The position numbers and the translations under genes were made by a program. From Herbiconiux moechotypicola (GTDB taxonomy: Bacteria > Actinomycetota > Actinomycetes > Actinomycetales > Microbacteriaceae), in contig NZ_JANLCN010000003.1 in the NCBI RefSeq assembly GCF_024979255.1, forward strand, positions 353,684-417,683: 64,000 nt of DNA, written 5' to 3'. The notes under the pieces are model-generated. The model worked only from the letters and a program-made list of their open reading frames with translations, searched no databases and was not told the origin of the DNA. This document shows, piece by piece, positions 1-6,480 of the stretch; the first letter of the stretch is position 1; each line of letters begins with the position of its first letter.

Positions 1-190
1 CCTGGCCGACCGCCTCGCCGAAGCCCAGGGCCTCACCTCCAACTCATTCCAGCGACGAATCCTCTTCGCTCTCACCTGGACCGGCAAGCACGTCTACGCC
101 GGGACGGTGCCGGCGGACGAGGTCATGCGCCGCCGCCGTCGCAACAAGGCGGCCAGGGCGAGCCGCCGCCTGAACAGGAAGGCGGCTTAG
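1..190 (+). CDS. C-terminal part of unknown phage protein
   Basis: The open frame enters from the left edge (first full codon at 2) and ends at TAG 188-190, giving 62 C-terminal residues. The tail is very basic, with runs of Arg and Lys after residue 40. No family is recognised. It is followed 2 nt later by the next gene, so it is probably co-transcribed with the 193-2757 run. The N-terminus lies outside the window. Confidence 0.6.
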   Translation, partial: LADRLAEAQGLTSNSFQRRILFALTWTGKHVYAGTVPADEVMRRRRRNKAARASRRLNRKAA

Positions 191-192
191 GG

Positions 193-555
193 ATGACCGA
201 GATCGCAACCCTGAAGGACGGTAACGCGAAGATCGTCGTGAGCCAGGTCGGCGACGACGTCGTCTTCCACCTCTACGGCGAGACCTCCGCCCAGTACTCG
301 GTCGGCTACGTCGGCACGAGGTTCTTCCGCAAAGGCTCCGCCACCGAGTTCGCGAAGGCCATCCTCCGCGTCACCTCCCCCGACTCCCTCGCCCCCGGGC
401 TCCCGACCGAGGAGGGCGTCTACCTGGACGCCGACGGTGACCTCTGGCGCCTGCGCGGCGAGAAGTGGATCTATGTCTCCGATCCCGACGGGCTGGTCGA
501 CGACCCCAAGAACTACCTCCCCTTCACCCGCCTCGTCCCGGAGACCACCTCATGA
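193..555 (+). CDS. phage protein with one LPT-G-Y repeat domain
   Basis: A 120-aa protein of unknown function. Its C-terminal half (about residues 67-116) begins LPTEEGVY, is rich in Asp and Trp, and ends YLPFTRLV. The next two genes carry related 50-residue units (LPTEHGVY, LPTAPGLY, LPTKPGYY), so this is one member of a locally duplicated domain family. The stop overlaps the next start (ATGA at 552-555). No signal peptide or membrane segment is visible. Confidence 0.7.
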   Translation: MTEIATLKDGNAKIVVSQVGDDVVFHLYGETSAQYSVGYVGTRFFRKGSATEFAKAILRVTSPDSLAPGLPTEEGVYLDADGDLWRLRGEKWIYVSDPDGLVDDPKNYLPFTRLVPETTS

Positions 556-944
556 GCGCCACACTCGCCGAGGTCGAACTCCCGACCGAGCACGGGGTCT
601 ACACCGCCCAGCCGGAGCGCCCCCAGACGGGCATCATCTACGTCCTCGACGACCGCGGCTGGAAAGTCGTCTGGAACGGCGAGCCGGGAGACCACCTCAC
701 TAGCGCCCGCCGTACGCCCCAGCCCGGCAGCCGCCCGCTCGTCCGCCTGGCACCGCCCCCGCCCGGCCTCCCCACCGCCCCCGGCCTCTACCAGGACAAA
801 GACGGCGACGCCTGGCTCCTCGACGTGCACGACTCCTGGTCCCTCGTCACCGTGAGCGGTCGCCTGCCCGACTCCGACGAGGCCCGGGACTACCGTCCGC
901 ACGCCTTCCTCCCCTTCTCCCCTCTCACCATCGCAAAGGACTGA
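552..944 (+). CDS. phage protein with two LPT-G-Y repeat domains
   Basis: 130 aa of unknown function. ATG 552 overlaps the upstream TGA. An in-frame upstream start at 465 is rejected because it would bury 88 nt in the previous gene. The protein is two tandem copies of the unit seen in the neighbours: LPTEHGVY at about residue 10 and LPTAPGLY at about residue 72. Each is followed by a Trp-containing stretch and a closing (L/F)xxL(A/S)P-like segment. Confidence 0.7.
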   Translation: MSATLAEVELPTEHGVYTAQPERPQTGIIYVLDDRGWKVVWNGEPGDHLTSARRTPQPGSRPLVRLAPPPPGLPTAPGLYQDKDGDAWLLDVHDSWSLVTVSGRLPDSDEARDYRPHAFLPFSPLTIAKD

Positions 945-947
945 CCG

Positions 948-1433
948 ATGCCCTACGAACCCTTCTCCTCCACCGACCTCTACTCGACGATCGGGTCGCG
1001 CTACTTCTGCGACTACCTCGACCGCCCCGCGATCATCGCCACCCCCGCCTACACCGGCTCGGCCCGCAAGGGCGACCTCGTCGAGATCACGAAGGGCGAG
1101 GTGAAGCACACCGCCCGCGCCCAGGAGCGTATCGGCGGCGACCTCTACGTCGCCGACTTCCGCAGCGCGGCGAGCTTCGGCCGCCTGGTCGCCTCGGGCT
1201 TCTCGATCCGCGTCGTCGAGCGCGCCGTCGTCCCGCTTCCGACGAAGCCGGGCTACTACACGGCCCACCGCGCCCACCCGATCGGGTGGGTAATCTACGC
1301 CCTCAGCACGCGCGGTGAGTGGTACTCGTTCAACTGGGACGGAGCCCGGTCGCAACGGATCAGCGAGGCCGAGATCCGCTCCCAGGCTGGCGGCCGTGAG
1401 CTCGTCGAGCTCACCCCGGCGGTGACCGCATGA
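948..1433 (+). CDS. phage protein, paralogous module composite
   Basis: 161 aa of unknown function. Residues about 38-85 (KGDLVEITKGE...RLVASGF) resemble the next gene product (EGDLVQAEKGE...RLVRRGY). Residues about 95-150 start with LPTKPGYY and match the repeat unit of the two preceding genes. It therefore links two small paralogous families in this cluster. ATG 948 lies 3 nt after the previous stop, and the stop overlaps the next ATG (1430-1433). Confidence 0.7.
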   Translation: MPYEPFSSTDLYSTIGSRYFCDYLDRPAIIATPAYTGSARKGDLVEITKGEVKHTARAQERIGGDLYVADFRSAASFGRLVASGFSIRVVERAVVPLPTKPGYYTAHRAHPIGWVIYALSTRGEWYSFNWDGARSQRISEAEIRSQAGGRELVELTPAVTA

Positions 1434-1699
1434 CCGCCTCGATCGAGCGCCGCGAGGCCATCCTCACCCCCGCTGCCGTCACGGCCGCCGTTCGCTCCTT
1501 CGGCGAGGGCGACCTCGTCCAGGCCGAGAAGGGCGAGTCCCTCGTGAAGGGCCGCGTCGAGACCTACGGCTCGGCCGGCTTCCTCTACCTCGGCGGGCGC
1601 ACGCTCCAGCGCCTCGTCCGCCGAGGCTACACGCTGACACTCCTTCAGGCCCTCGGTCGCTACACCCTCCGCCGCCTCGTCTCGGAGGTGACACCGTGA
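1430..1699 (+). CDS. small phage protein, GDLV-KGE family
   Basis: 89 aa. The central part (GDLVQAEKGE then LYLGGRTLQRLVRRGY) is recognisably related to the middle of the preceding protein, which suggests local duplication. ATG 1430 and the GTG of the following gene (1696) both overlap neighbouring stops, so translation is probably coupled. No known domain is recognised. Confidence 0.65.
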   Translation: MTASIERREAILTPAAVTAAVRSFGEGDLVQAEKGESLVKGRVETYGSAGFLYLGGRTLQRLVRRGYTLTLLQALGRYTLRRLVSEVTP

Positions 1700-1989
1700 C
1701 CCTCCTCGCCCGCCTGAAGTCTCTCTTCAGCCCCGCCTCCCGCACGCACCGCGGCCGGGCCTTCGTCCCGGTCGACCCGCCGGCCGACTTCGAGATCGAG
1801 TACCGCCAGGGCGCAACGCTGGTCATCGATCACGTCCGCGAGGTTGCCTACCCGTTCCCGAGGAGCCGCGAGGACCTCGCCGAGGCCGCCGTGGCGAAGC
1901 TCCTCGACGGCACAGCTCCCACGCTGTACGGCTTCCCGACGGAGGAGTCCGAGCGGCGGTTCGGCTCGCTCCAGGACCAGACCTCGTGA
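1696..1989 (+). CDS. hypothetical phage protein
   Basis: 97 aa, starting at GTG 1696 inside the TGA of the upstream gene. The N-terminus is short, basic and amphipathic; the middle is mixed hydrophobic and acidic. No recognised domain. It sits in a tightly packed run of small genes that ends at the terminator at 2761. Confidence 0.6.
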   Translation: MTLLARLKSLFSPASRTHRGRAFVPVDPPADFEIEYRQGATLVIDHVREVAYPFPRSREDLAEAAVAKLLDGTAPTLYGFPTEESERRFGSLQDQTS

Positions 1990-2111
1990 GCCGCCGAGAC
2001 TCCCTCCGCGGCGCCCTCGCGCTGGCCGCCTCGGTCGCCATCATCGGCGCCTTCCTCCTCGGTGGGCTGCTCCTCCTCGGGAGCCCGTCCGATCCGGGGG
2101 TGACCCCGTGA
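1986..2111 (+). CDS. 41-aa single-span membrane protein
   Basis: GTG 1986 overlaps the previous stop and TGA 2109-2111 overlaps the next GTG (2108). After an Arg-rich start the peptide is a single hydrophobic helix of about 25 residues (LALAASVAIIGAFLLGGLLL) with a short polar tail. Function unknown. The exact fit between two coupled genes supports it being real. Confidence 0.6.
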   Translation: MSRRDSLRGALALAASVAIIGAFLLGGLLLLGSPSDPGVTP

Positions 2112-2428
2112 CGGGGCTCGGGACCGTGACGATCGACGTCGTGCCCCGGCTCGACGCCGAAGCGCTCGGCAAGGCCGTCCGCGAGGCCCTGGCAAAGGCA
2201 CTCCGCGAGGTCGCGTCCGAGCTGGAGGGCGAGCCCGCGCGGTTCGAGTATTTCGTGAGCAAGTTCGGGATGCACGTCATCCGAGACCGGGTGACCGGCT
2301 TCGAGTATGCGAGCCGCGAGCGCGGCGACCTGCACGATCGTGCCCGCGAGATCCTCGATGGTAGACCGATCCACTACGCGCCGGGTCACCACGTTCAGAC
2401 CGGGACCCCGGAGGAGATCCGCCTATGA
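2108..2428 (+). CDS. hypothetical phage protein
   Basis: 106 aa from GTG 2108, coupled to the upstream stop. An Ala/Glu-rich helical stretch (about residues 18-45) is followed by a more compact region (FEYFVSKFGMHVIRDRVTGF). No family recognised. The stop overlaps ATG 2425. Confidence 0.6.
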   Translation: MTGLGTVTIDVVPRLDAEALGKAVREALAKALREVASELEGEPARFEYFVSKFGMHVIRDRVTGFEYASRERGDLHDRAREILDGRPIHYAPGHHVQTGTPEEIRL

Positions 2429-2757
2429 CCTCACCAGAGCCGGACCTCGATCGCCTCTCGTCGATCTTCCTCGATGCCGAGATGGAAGCTGACGCCCGGG
2501 GCGAGGTCCGCCGCGGCGTCCGCGCCGGCCTGACCGCCGTCCTCGGCGACCTCGGGCTCATCCCTCCGGCGCCGCCCTACCAGGTGCTCCCGGGCGCCTT
2601 CGGGTGGTCGCTCCGGGAGACCTCGACCGGCCGGTCGCTGGTCTTCCTGAGCGAGTCCTTCGCGCGCGAGTACGCGGCGGACCTCCAGGTCGGTCGCCGC
2701 ACCTGGCCGGACTTCGTCCCGTCCACCGATCCACCCGTCGGGCTGTCGTCCGACTAG
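2425..2757 (+). CDS. hypothetical phage protein, end of cluster
   Basis: 110 aa of unknown function and the last gene of the leftward small-gene run. The second half (about residues 50-78) resembles a small folded unit of the kind common in phage accessory proteins (FGWSLRETSTGRSLVFLSES). An intrinsic terminator follows 3 nt after the stop. Confidence 0.6.
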   Translation: MTSPEPDLDRLSSIFLDAEMEADARGEVRRGVRAGLTAVLGDLGLIPPAPPYQVLPGAFGWSLRETSTGRSLVFLSESFAREYAADLQVGRRTWPDFVPSTDPPVGLSSD

Positions 2758-2760
2758 CTG

Positions 2761-2794
2761 AGAGGCCCTTCTCTTCGGAGAGGGGCCTCTTTTG
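2761..2794 (+). terminator. intrinsic terminator
   Basis: Inverted repeat AGAGGCCC...GGGCCTCT followed by TTTT, directly after the stop at 2757. It closes the small-gene cluster and isolates it from the operator-promoter at 2804. A near copy follows the next gene (3198-3230). Confidence 0.85.
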
Positions 2795-2803
2795 CTTTGC
2801 GTC

Positions 2804-2832
2804 TTGCGTGAGACGTCTCACGTTAGTATTCT
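2804..2832 (+). promoter_or_regulatory. sigma-70-like promoter with palindromic operator
   Basis: TTGCGT (2804-2809), a 17-nt spacer and TATTCT (2827-2832) form a good promoter. The spacer holds a perfect 16-bp palindrome, CGTGAGACGTCTCACG (2807-2822), seen in seven copies in this prophage. A bound protein would cover both promoter elements, so repression is the simplest reading. The expected start of transcription is near 2839. Confidence 0.75.
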
Positions 2833-2838
2833 CGAACC

Positions 2839-2874
2839 ATGCCCCGCCGGGGCGGAAGGAGCCAACACCGATGA
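2839..2874 (+). CDS. possible 11-aa leaderless leader peptide
   Basis: ATG 2839 lies 6 nt after the -10 element, so it could be the first codon of a leaderless mRNA. The 12-codon frame ends at TGA 2872-2874, overlapping the next start as ATGA. Its product would be MPRRGGRSQHR. It also spans a small GC hairpin (GCCCCGCCGGGGC). Evidence is positional only, and it may not be translated. Confidence 0.3.
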   Translation: MPRRGGRSQHR

Positions 2875-3191
2875 CCGAGACCGCCGAGGCCACCACAGAC
2901 CCGCTCTACACCGAGGTCGCCGGCTGCACCTGCTACATCGGCGGCCAGCGCGGCGTCACCACCGGCTTCACGTACAGCCCGGGTCTCAGCGGCCCCGAGA
3001 TGAACGGCGCGTTCGTGAAGCTCGACGAGGGCGACCGGCCCATGTTGTACGTAACGCTCGGCGCCCCCGTGTCCGGTGACAACGCGCGGATGACCCATCG
3101 CGAGGTTCTAGCCTGGCGGGAGATCAGCCGTGACGGCTTCGACAGCCTCACTGGCCTGGCCGATGCTCGCCGCAAAATGGGCTGGCGGTGA
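2871..3191 (+). CDS. hypothetical phage protein under operator control
   Basis: 106 aa from ATG 2871 with SD AAGGAG at 2866-ish spacing of 9 nt. No domain is recognised. There is a Cys pair (CTC) near residue 19 and a Gly-rich middle. It is a single-gene unit between the palindrome-containing promoter at 2804 and the terminator at 3198, and so is probably controlled by the same factor as the sigma-like gene region at 40.1-41.2 kb. Confidence 0.65.
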   Translation: MTETAEATTDPLYTEVAGCTCYIGGQRGVTTGFTYSPGLSGPEMNGAFVKLDEGDRPMLYVTLGAPVSGDNARMTHREVLAWREISRDGFDSLTGLADARRKMGWR

Positions 3192-3197
3192 CCGACC

Positions 3198-3230
3198 AGA
3201 GGCCCTTCTCTTCGGAGTGGGGTCTCTTTT
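3198..3230 (+). terminator. intrinsic terminator
   Basis: AGAGGCCC...GGGTCTCT stem followed by TTTT, 7 nt after the stop at 3191. It is nearly identical to the terminator at 2761, and each is followed by the same operator-promoter, so terminator plus promoter look duplicated as a cassette. Confidence 0.8.
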
Positions 3231-3240
3231 GCATTTCATC

Positions 3241-3269
3241 TTGCGTGAGACGTCTCACGTTGATAGACT
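3241..3269 (+). promoter_or_regulatory. second palindrome-containing promoter
   Basis: TTGCGT (3241-3246), a 17-nt spacer and TAGACT (3264-3269). The perfect palindrome CGTGAGACGTCTCACG lies at 3244-3259. Six nucleotides separate the -10 from ATG 3276, so the transcript is predicted to be leaderless. Confidence 0.75.
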
Positions 3270-3275
3270 GCTGAC

Positions 3276-3527
3276 ATGACGAAGAACAGCAGCCAGCTCA
3301 TCGCTACCGCCCTCACCGCCGACAGCTCGACCCGCGTCAGCATCTTCCGCAAGGTTGCCTACACCGGCAAGACGATCTACATCGTCGACTTCGTTCACAT
3401 GCTCAAGCGTGATGCCGACCGCCGCTCGGTGACCTGGAAGGTCGAGCGGACCGAGGCAGCCGCCCGCGAGGCAGCTAACGCCTGCTTCGCTCGCTGGAAC
3501 GGCACCATGCGGATGATCGTCGAGTAG
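3276..3527 (+). CDS. hypothetical phage protein, probably leaderless
   Basis: 83 aa with no recognised family. It is a compact mixed alpha/beta-type sequence (VSIFRKVAYTGKTIYIVDF, then a helix rich in Ala and Arg). There is no Shine-Dalgarno sequence: ATG sits where transcription should start from the promoter at 3241. It forms a one-gene unit ended by the hairpin at 3546. Confidence 0.65.
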   Translation: MTKNSSQLIATALTADSSTRVSIFRKVAYTGKTIYIVDFVHMLKRDADRRSVTWKVERTEAAAREAANACFARWNGTMRMIVE

Positions 3528-3545
3528 CTGCCAAGCCGGCTAAGT

Positions 3546-3575
3546 GGCCCTCTCCTTCACCGGAGGGGGCCTTTC
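3546..3575 (+). terminator. intrinsic terminator
   Basis: GGCCCTCTCC / GGAGGGGGCC stem with a 6-nt loop, followed by TTT. It lies between the 3276 gene and the phage-type promoter motif at 3584. Confidence 0.8.
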
Positions 3576-3583
3576 GGCGTTTA

Positions 3584-3615
3584 TGAGCAGCCGGAGAGGC
3601 CTCGGCCCCCTCCTC
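3584..3615 (+). promoter_or_regulatory. phage-type promoter motif, copy 1
   Basis: TGAGCA (3584-3589), 14 nt, then GGCCCCCTCCTC (3604-3615). The ATG at 3620 is 16 nt from the first G of the second half, exactly as at 26561/26577. It lacks TTGACA/TATAAT. That it is a promoter is inferred from its recurrence after terminators and ahead of early genes. Confidence 0.65.
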
Positions 3616-3619
3616 CGGT

Positions 3620-3863
3620 ATGACTCGATCTCTCATCGCCCTCGACCTCTTCGCCGGGACCGGGTGGGGCGTCGCATGCCAGCGTCTCAGCATCGAGGAA
3701 CCGCCGTGTCAGACCTTCTCTGTGGCGGGGAAGGGGGCGGGCCGAGCCGCTCTCGACGAGGTGCTCGCAGCCATCGACCGCGGCGACTACCAAATCCGTC
3801 GACGCCCTCCGCGCGCTCGCCTACGCCTATCTCGACCGGCCGACCTTCGTCGTTCTGGAGCAG
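3620..3863 (+). pseudogene. remnant of C5-cytosine DNA methyltransferase
   Basis: The start reads LIALDLFAGTGWGVACQRL, the SAM-binding motif I of C5-cytosine methyltransferases. Only a few residues later comes PPCQTFSVAGKGAGR, motif IV with the catalytic PC, so the segment normally between them is deleted. After codon GDY an extra C (tacc) shifts the frame. In the other frame the homology goes on as KSVDALRALAYAYLDRPTFVVLEQ, ending near 3863. The target-recognition domain and remaining motifs are missing. It is a non-functional relic behind an intact-looking promoter motif. Confidence 0.7.
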
Positions 3864-4194
3864 GGCGCGATCCGAGCGGGCAAAGGGCGACCTCGCCCTC
3901 ATCCCGGGCAGCATGGGCACAGGCTCCTACATCGTCCGCGGCCTCGGAAACCCGGCAAGCTTCCAGAGCGCCTCGCACGGCGCCGGCCGGAAGATGAGCC
4001 GGAGCGCCGCGAAGCGGGCCTTCACGGTCGACGACCTCGTCGAGCAGACCGCGGGCATCGAGTCCCGGAAGGACGCAGGCGTGGTCGACGAGATCCCCGG
4101 CGCCTACAAGGACATTCACGGGGTCATCGCCGCACAGCGCGACCTCGTGGACGTCGTCGAGCACCTTCAGACCGTGCTCTGCGTGAAGGGCTGA
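3864..4194 (+). pseudogene. remnant of RtcB RNA ligase, C-terminal part
   Basis: From 3864 the text reads GAIRAGKG. After one extra A (aaaggg) it goes on in another frame as GDLALIPGSMGTGSYIVRG, then SASHGAGRKMSR, CRKDAGV-like SRKDAGVVDEIPGAYKDI and a terminal LCVKG. This is the C-terminal third of RtcB, the GTP- and Mn-dependent RNA ligase, including the SHGAGR motif that carries the guanylylated His. It is fused to the methyltransferase relic without a start of its own. The frame broken at about 3890 and the missing N-terminal two thirds make it a pseudogene. Confidence 0.75.
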
Positions 4195-4227
4195 GCTTCA
4201 TTCCGGCGGATATAAGCCCTCGGCTTC

Positions 4228-4259
4228 AGAAGGCCCTCTCCACCTCGGAGGGGGCTTCT
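4228..4259 (+). terminator. intrinsic terminator
   Basis: Imperfect inverted repeat AGAAGGCCCTC...GAGGGGGCTTCT between the RtcB remnant and the next phage-type promoter motif. The T-tract is weak (TTCTCCC). Confidence 0.6.
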
Positions 4260-4267
4260 CCCGTATC

Positions 4268-4298
4268 TGAGCAGCCCGCCTCTCCTGGCCCCCTCCTA
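4268..4298 (+). promoter_or_regulatory. phage-type promoter motif, copy 2
   Basis: TGAGCA (4268-4273), 13 nt, GGCCCCCTCCTA (4287-4298). By the spacing rule from copies 1 and 4, transcription would start near 4303, giving a short leader with SD AAAGGAG (4314-4320) before TTG 4329. Confidence 0.65.
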
Positions 4299-4328
4299 CT
4301 CCGACCCCTACGAAAGGAGCTCGGCCCC

Positions 4329-4979
4329 TTGTCCGAAACTCTCACCCTCAGCACGTCGGCGCTCGCCGCGGTCGCGTCCGTCGCCGTCGCGGCGTCGAAG
4401 GACGGCGTGACTCCCGTGATCCAGGCTGTCCACCTCAAAGCGTCCAGCGGCCAGCTCGTCGCCATTGCCACGGACCGCTACCGAGTCGCTCGCGTGACGA
4501 TCATCCCGACCGGCGAACAGGCGACCTTCACCGACATTGACGCCTTGATCCCGGCCAAGCTCCTCCAGGACTTCGCCTCCGCCGTGAAGCGCGCGAAGCT
4601 CCTCCCGATCCCTGACGGCGTCTCGATCGAGACCGACGGAGACGTAGTAAGTCTCTCGTGCGACCAGGCCGGCGTCTCGCAGAAAGGCCTCGTCGCGAAG
4701 GGCAACTACCCGCCCGTTGCACGACTGTTTCCGGCAGATGAGGACGCATTCGGCGAGATAGGAGAGATCAGCTTCCGGGCCGACTGGCTCGCCGACTTCG
4801 CCAAGCTCGACCACCCGGCCTACGCGTCTCGGAACACCGATCCGGACCGAAAGATCCCAAAGCTCCGCTTCATGAAGGGCGCGAGCTCCACAAAGCCCGG
4901 CCCGATCTACGCGACTCGGGACTTCGGCGCGGGCGGCTCGATCGAGTACCTGCTCCAGCCCCACATCCTCCTCCGCTGA
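4329..4979 (+). CDS. DnaN-like sliding clamp (phage)
   Basis: 216 aa. The start (STSALAAVASVAVAASKDGVTPVIQAVHLKA) followed by ATDRYRVAR at about residues 56-64 matches the N-terminal pattern of DNA polymerase III beta clamps (ATDGYRLA). Phage clamp-like proteins of this shorter size are known in actinophages. It should tether the phage DNA polymerase (37767) at replication forks. TTG 4329 is chosen for the strong SD GGAG 8 nt upstream. It lies under promoter motif copy 2. Confidence 0.75.
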   Translation: MSETLTLSTSALAAVASVAVAASKDGVTPVIQAVHLKASSGQLVAIATDRYRVARVTIIPTGEQATFTDIDALIPAKLLQDFASAVKRAKLLPIPDGVSIETDGDVVSLSCDQAGVSQKGLVAKGNYPPVARLFPADEDAFGEIGEISFRADWLADFAKLDHPAYASRNTDPDRKIPKLRFMKGASSTKPGPIYATRDFGAGGSIEYLLQPHILLR

Positions 4980-4999
4980 CCCCCGAAAGGACCCTCACC

Positions 5000-5170
5000 G
5001 TGGTAACCAAGAAGCGCTACTCCGGCCGCGACTCCGTCAAGTGGAGCGTGAAGACCTACGCCGGGGAGATCCTCGCCCGCCTCCGCAACGGGGCCCCGCA
5101 GAAGTTCGACGGATTCGCCACCGCGAACGCCGTTGCCCGGCAGCTCGGCGGCGTCGCCGTCCGCGACTAG
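5000..5170 (+). CDS. 56-aa basic phage protein
   Basis: GTG 5000 with SD AAAGG. It has many Lys and Arg, and ends in an Ala/Gly-rich helix (ANAVARQLGGVAV). It may bind nucleic acid, but no family is recognised. Its TAG overlaps the GTG of the next gene, which supports it as a real coupled gene. Confidence 0.55.
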   Translation: MVTKKRYSGRDSVKWSVKTYAGEILARLRNGAPQKFDGFATANAVARQLGGVAVRD

Positions 5171-5502
5171 TGGCAGAGCCCACGGTCACCGTCGAGCAGC
5201 ACGTCGCAAGGCTCAGGGCCGACCCGGCACGCCGAGAGAAGCGCTACCCCTGGCAAGGCATCGCCGGGACCGAGCACGTCGAGCCCGCGTGGAACCAGCT
5301 TCTCCGCTCGATTGCCGACTACATCGACGCCACCCGCGGCTCCGCCGTCGGCTACACCGCCGGCCGGATCGCCCTCTTCGAACTCGTCCGGCAGACCCCA
5401 CCTCCACCCGTCCTCGAAATTCCCGACGACCTCATCCTCACCCCCGAGGAGCGCGCCTCGCTTGACGCTCCCGACAACCTCTCGAAAGGACCCATCGAAT
5501 GA
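5170..5502 (+). CDS. hypothetical phage protein
   Basis: 110 aa from GTG 5170. It is helical and acidic, with a Pro-rich stretch (TPPPPVLEIPDDL) near residue 76. No domain is recognised. Its last codons overlap the next ATG (5499). Confidence 0.6.
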   Translation: MAEPTVTVEQHVARLRADPARREKRYPWQGIAGTEHVEPAWNQLLRSIADYIDATRGSAVGYTAGRIALFELVRQTPPPPVLEIPDDLILTPEERASLDAPDNLSKGPIE

Positions 5503-5744
5503 GCAACTCCTCCGGAGGGATCGGACTGGTTGGCCTCGGCCTCCTCGTCTCGATCGTCCTCGCCGTCCTGAAGCTGGCGGGCCCCCTGGCCGCCTGGTCG
5601 TGGGTGCTCGTCGCCTCTCCGTTCCTGATCGGCATCGCGACGACCCTCGCGATCATCTTCCTCGTCTTCATCTTCGCCGTCATCGGCGCCGCGGTGGTCG
5701 AGGCGAAGACCCAGAAGCCCGTCCGCAAGCTCTCGGCGCGTTAG
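5499..5744 (+). CDS. two-span membrane protein
   Basis: 81 aa with two hydrophobic helices (about residues 9-29 and 36-66) and a short basic C-terminus (KTQKPVRKLSAR). No holin family match is recognised, and it lies far from the lysis genes, so a role in lysis is not assumed. It could act in superinfection exclusion or membrane targeting. Confidence 0.6.
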   Translation: MSNSSGGIGLVGLGLLVSIVLAVLKLAGPLAAWSWVLVASPFLIGIATTLAIIFLVFIFAVIGAAVVEAKTQKPVRKLSAR

Positions 5745-5753
5745 GAGATCGGC

Positions 5754-5792
5754 ATGACCGAAACCGCGGTCATCTTCGACGCCGGGGCGTGA
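5754..5792 (+). CDS. 12-aa peptide coupled to next gene
   Basis: ATG 5754 has an excellent SD (AGGAG, 6-nt spacing). The frame encodes MTETAVIFDAGA and ends at TGA 5790-5792, overlapping GTG 5789 of the zinc-finger gene. The strong ribosome site belongs to this ORF, so it probably delivers ribosomes to the next gene by termination-reinitiation. Confidence 0.45.
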   Translation: MTETAVIFDAGA

Positions 5793-6052
5793 CCGCTGAG
5801 GCCACGATCGCCTCGATCGCAGCGAAGTACGACGACGAGCGGGGGACGTTGATCGCCAGCGCCCTCGCTCGCCGCGAATGGCGCCTCCGCCGCGGTGGCC
5901 GCGATTGCTCCCGCTGCCACCTGACCAAGCCCGTCTCGGCCTTCTCCCGAGACTCCAGAGAGAGGAGCGGCCTCCGGCGCTACTGCCGGGTTTGCGCCGC
6001 TCTCGCAGACCGTAAGAGGGCAGACGCCCTCCAGACCGAAGGACTCATATGA
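5789..6052 (+). CDS. small zinc-ribbon protein, endonuclease VII-like Cys motif
   Basis: 87 aa. CSRC at about residues 40-43 and CRVC about 27 residues later form two CxxC knuckles separated by KPVSAFSRDSRERSGLRRY. This pattern occurs in phage zinc proteins and in the metal-binding part of recombination endonuclease VII relatives. The nuclease core residues are not evident, so only zinc and nucleic-acid binding is proposed. GTG 5789 is coupled to the 12-aa peptide. Confidence 0.6.
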   Translation: MTAEATIASIAAKYDDERGTLIASALARREWRLRRGGRDCSRCHLTKPVSAFSRDSRERSGLRRYCRVCAALADRKRADALQTEGLI

Positions 6053-6459
6053 AGAAACGAATCGCCGCCCTCGGCCTCCTCGGAGCGCTCGGAGCGGGCC
6101 TCCTGGCCGGGTGTACCTCGGACGCCGACCGCGCCTCCGAGAACCTCTCGACGGCCGCCGAGCAGTTCGAAGTCCAGCGCCAGATCACGTTCATCAACGG
6201 AATCACCGACCGCGAGATGGTGGTGGTCGAGGGCCGATGCTCGGTCGAGACCGCCGACTCGTTCCTGGCCGGCGCCGTAGAGGTGACCTGCAAGGTGGGC
6301 GAGGACCAGTACAAGAAGAACTTCCTCGTCCCCGGCGACAACGCGATCGTGACCGTCGAGCAGCTCGACCCGATCGACGTCAGTGTCTACCACTACCGAT
6401 TCATCATCAAGCCGGAGAACCTCCTACCCGACCTCGACGTCCAGACGGGCGACCAGTAG
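6049..6459 (+). CDS. phage lipoprotein
   Basis: 136 aa. It has a lipoprotein signal peptide: MKKR, a hydrophobic helix and lipobox LLAGC with Cys at about residue 22. The mature part has two further Cys (RCSVE, VTCKV), probably disulfide-linked outside the membrane, and a beta-rich sequence. Cell-surface lipoproteins in phages often act in superinfection exclusion, but no family is recognised here, so that is only a possibility. Confidence 0.7.
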   Translation: MKKRIAALGLLGALGAGLLAGCTSDADRASENLSTAAEQFEVQRQITFINGITDREMVVVEGRCSVETADSFLAGAVEVTCKVGEDQYKKNFLVPGDNAIVTVEQLDPIDVSVYHYRFIIKPENLLPDLDVQTGDQ

Positions 6460-6480
6460 CGCCCGATTCGGCGTAACCCT

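Noticed and set aside
513..1355. 280-aa minus-strand open frame
   Set aside because: It overlaps several coupled plus-strand genes and has Val/Gly/Arg-biased text typical of an antisense shadow in GC-rich DNA.
5499..5744. Two-span membrane protein as a holin
   Set aside because: A better r1t-type holin lies at 25886 beside the late genes; this gene is in the early small-gene region.
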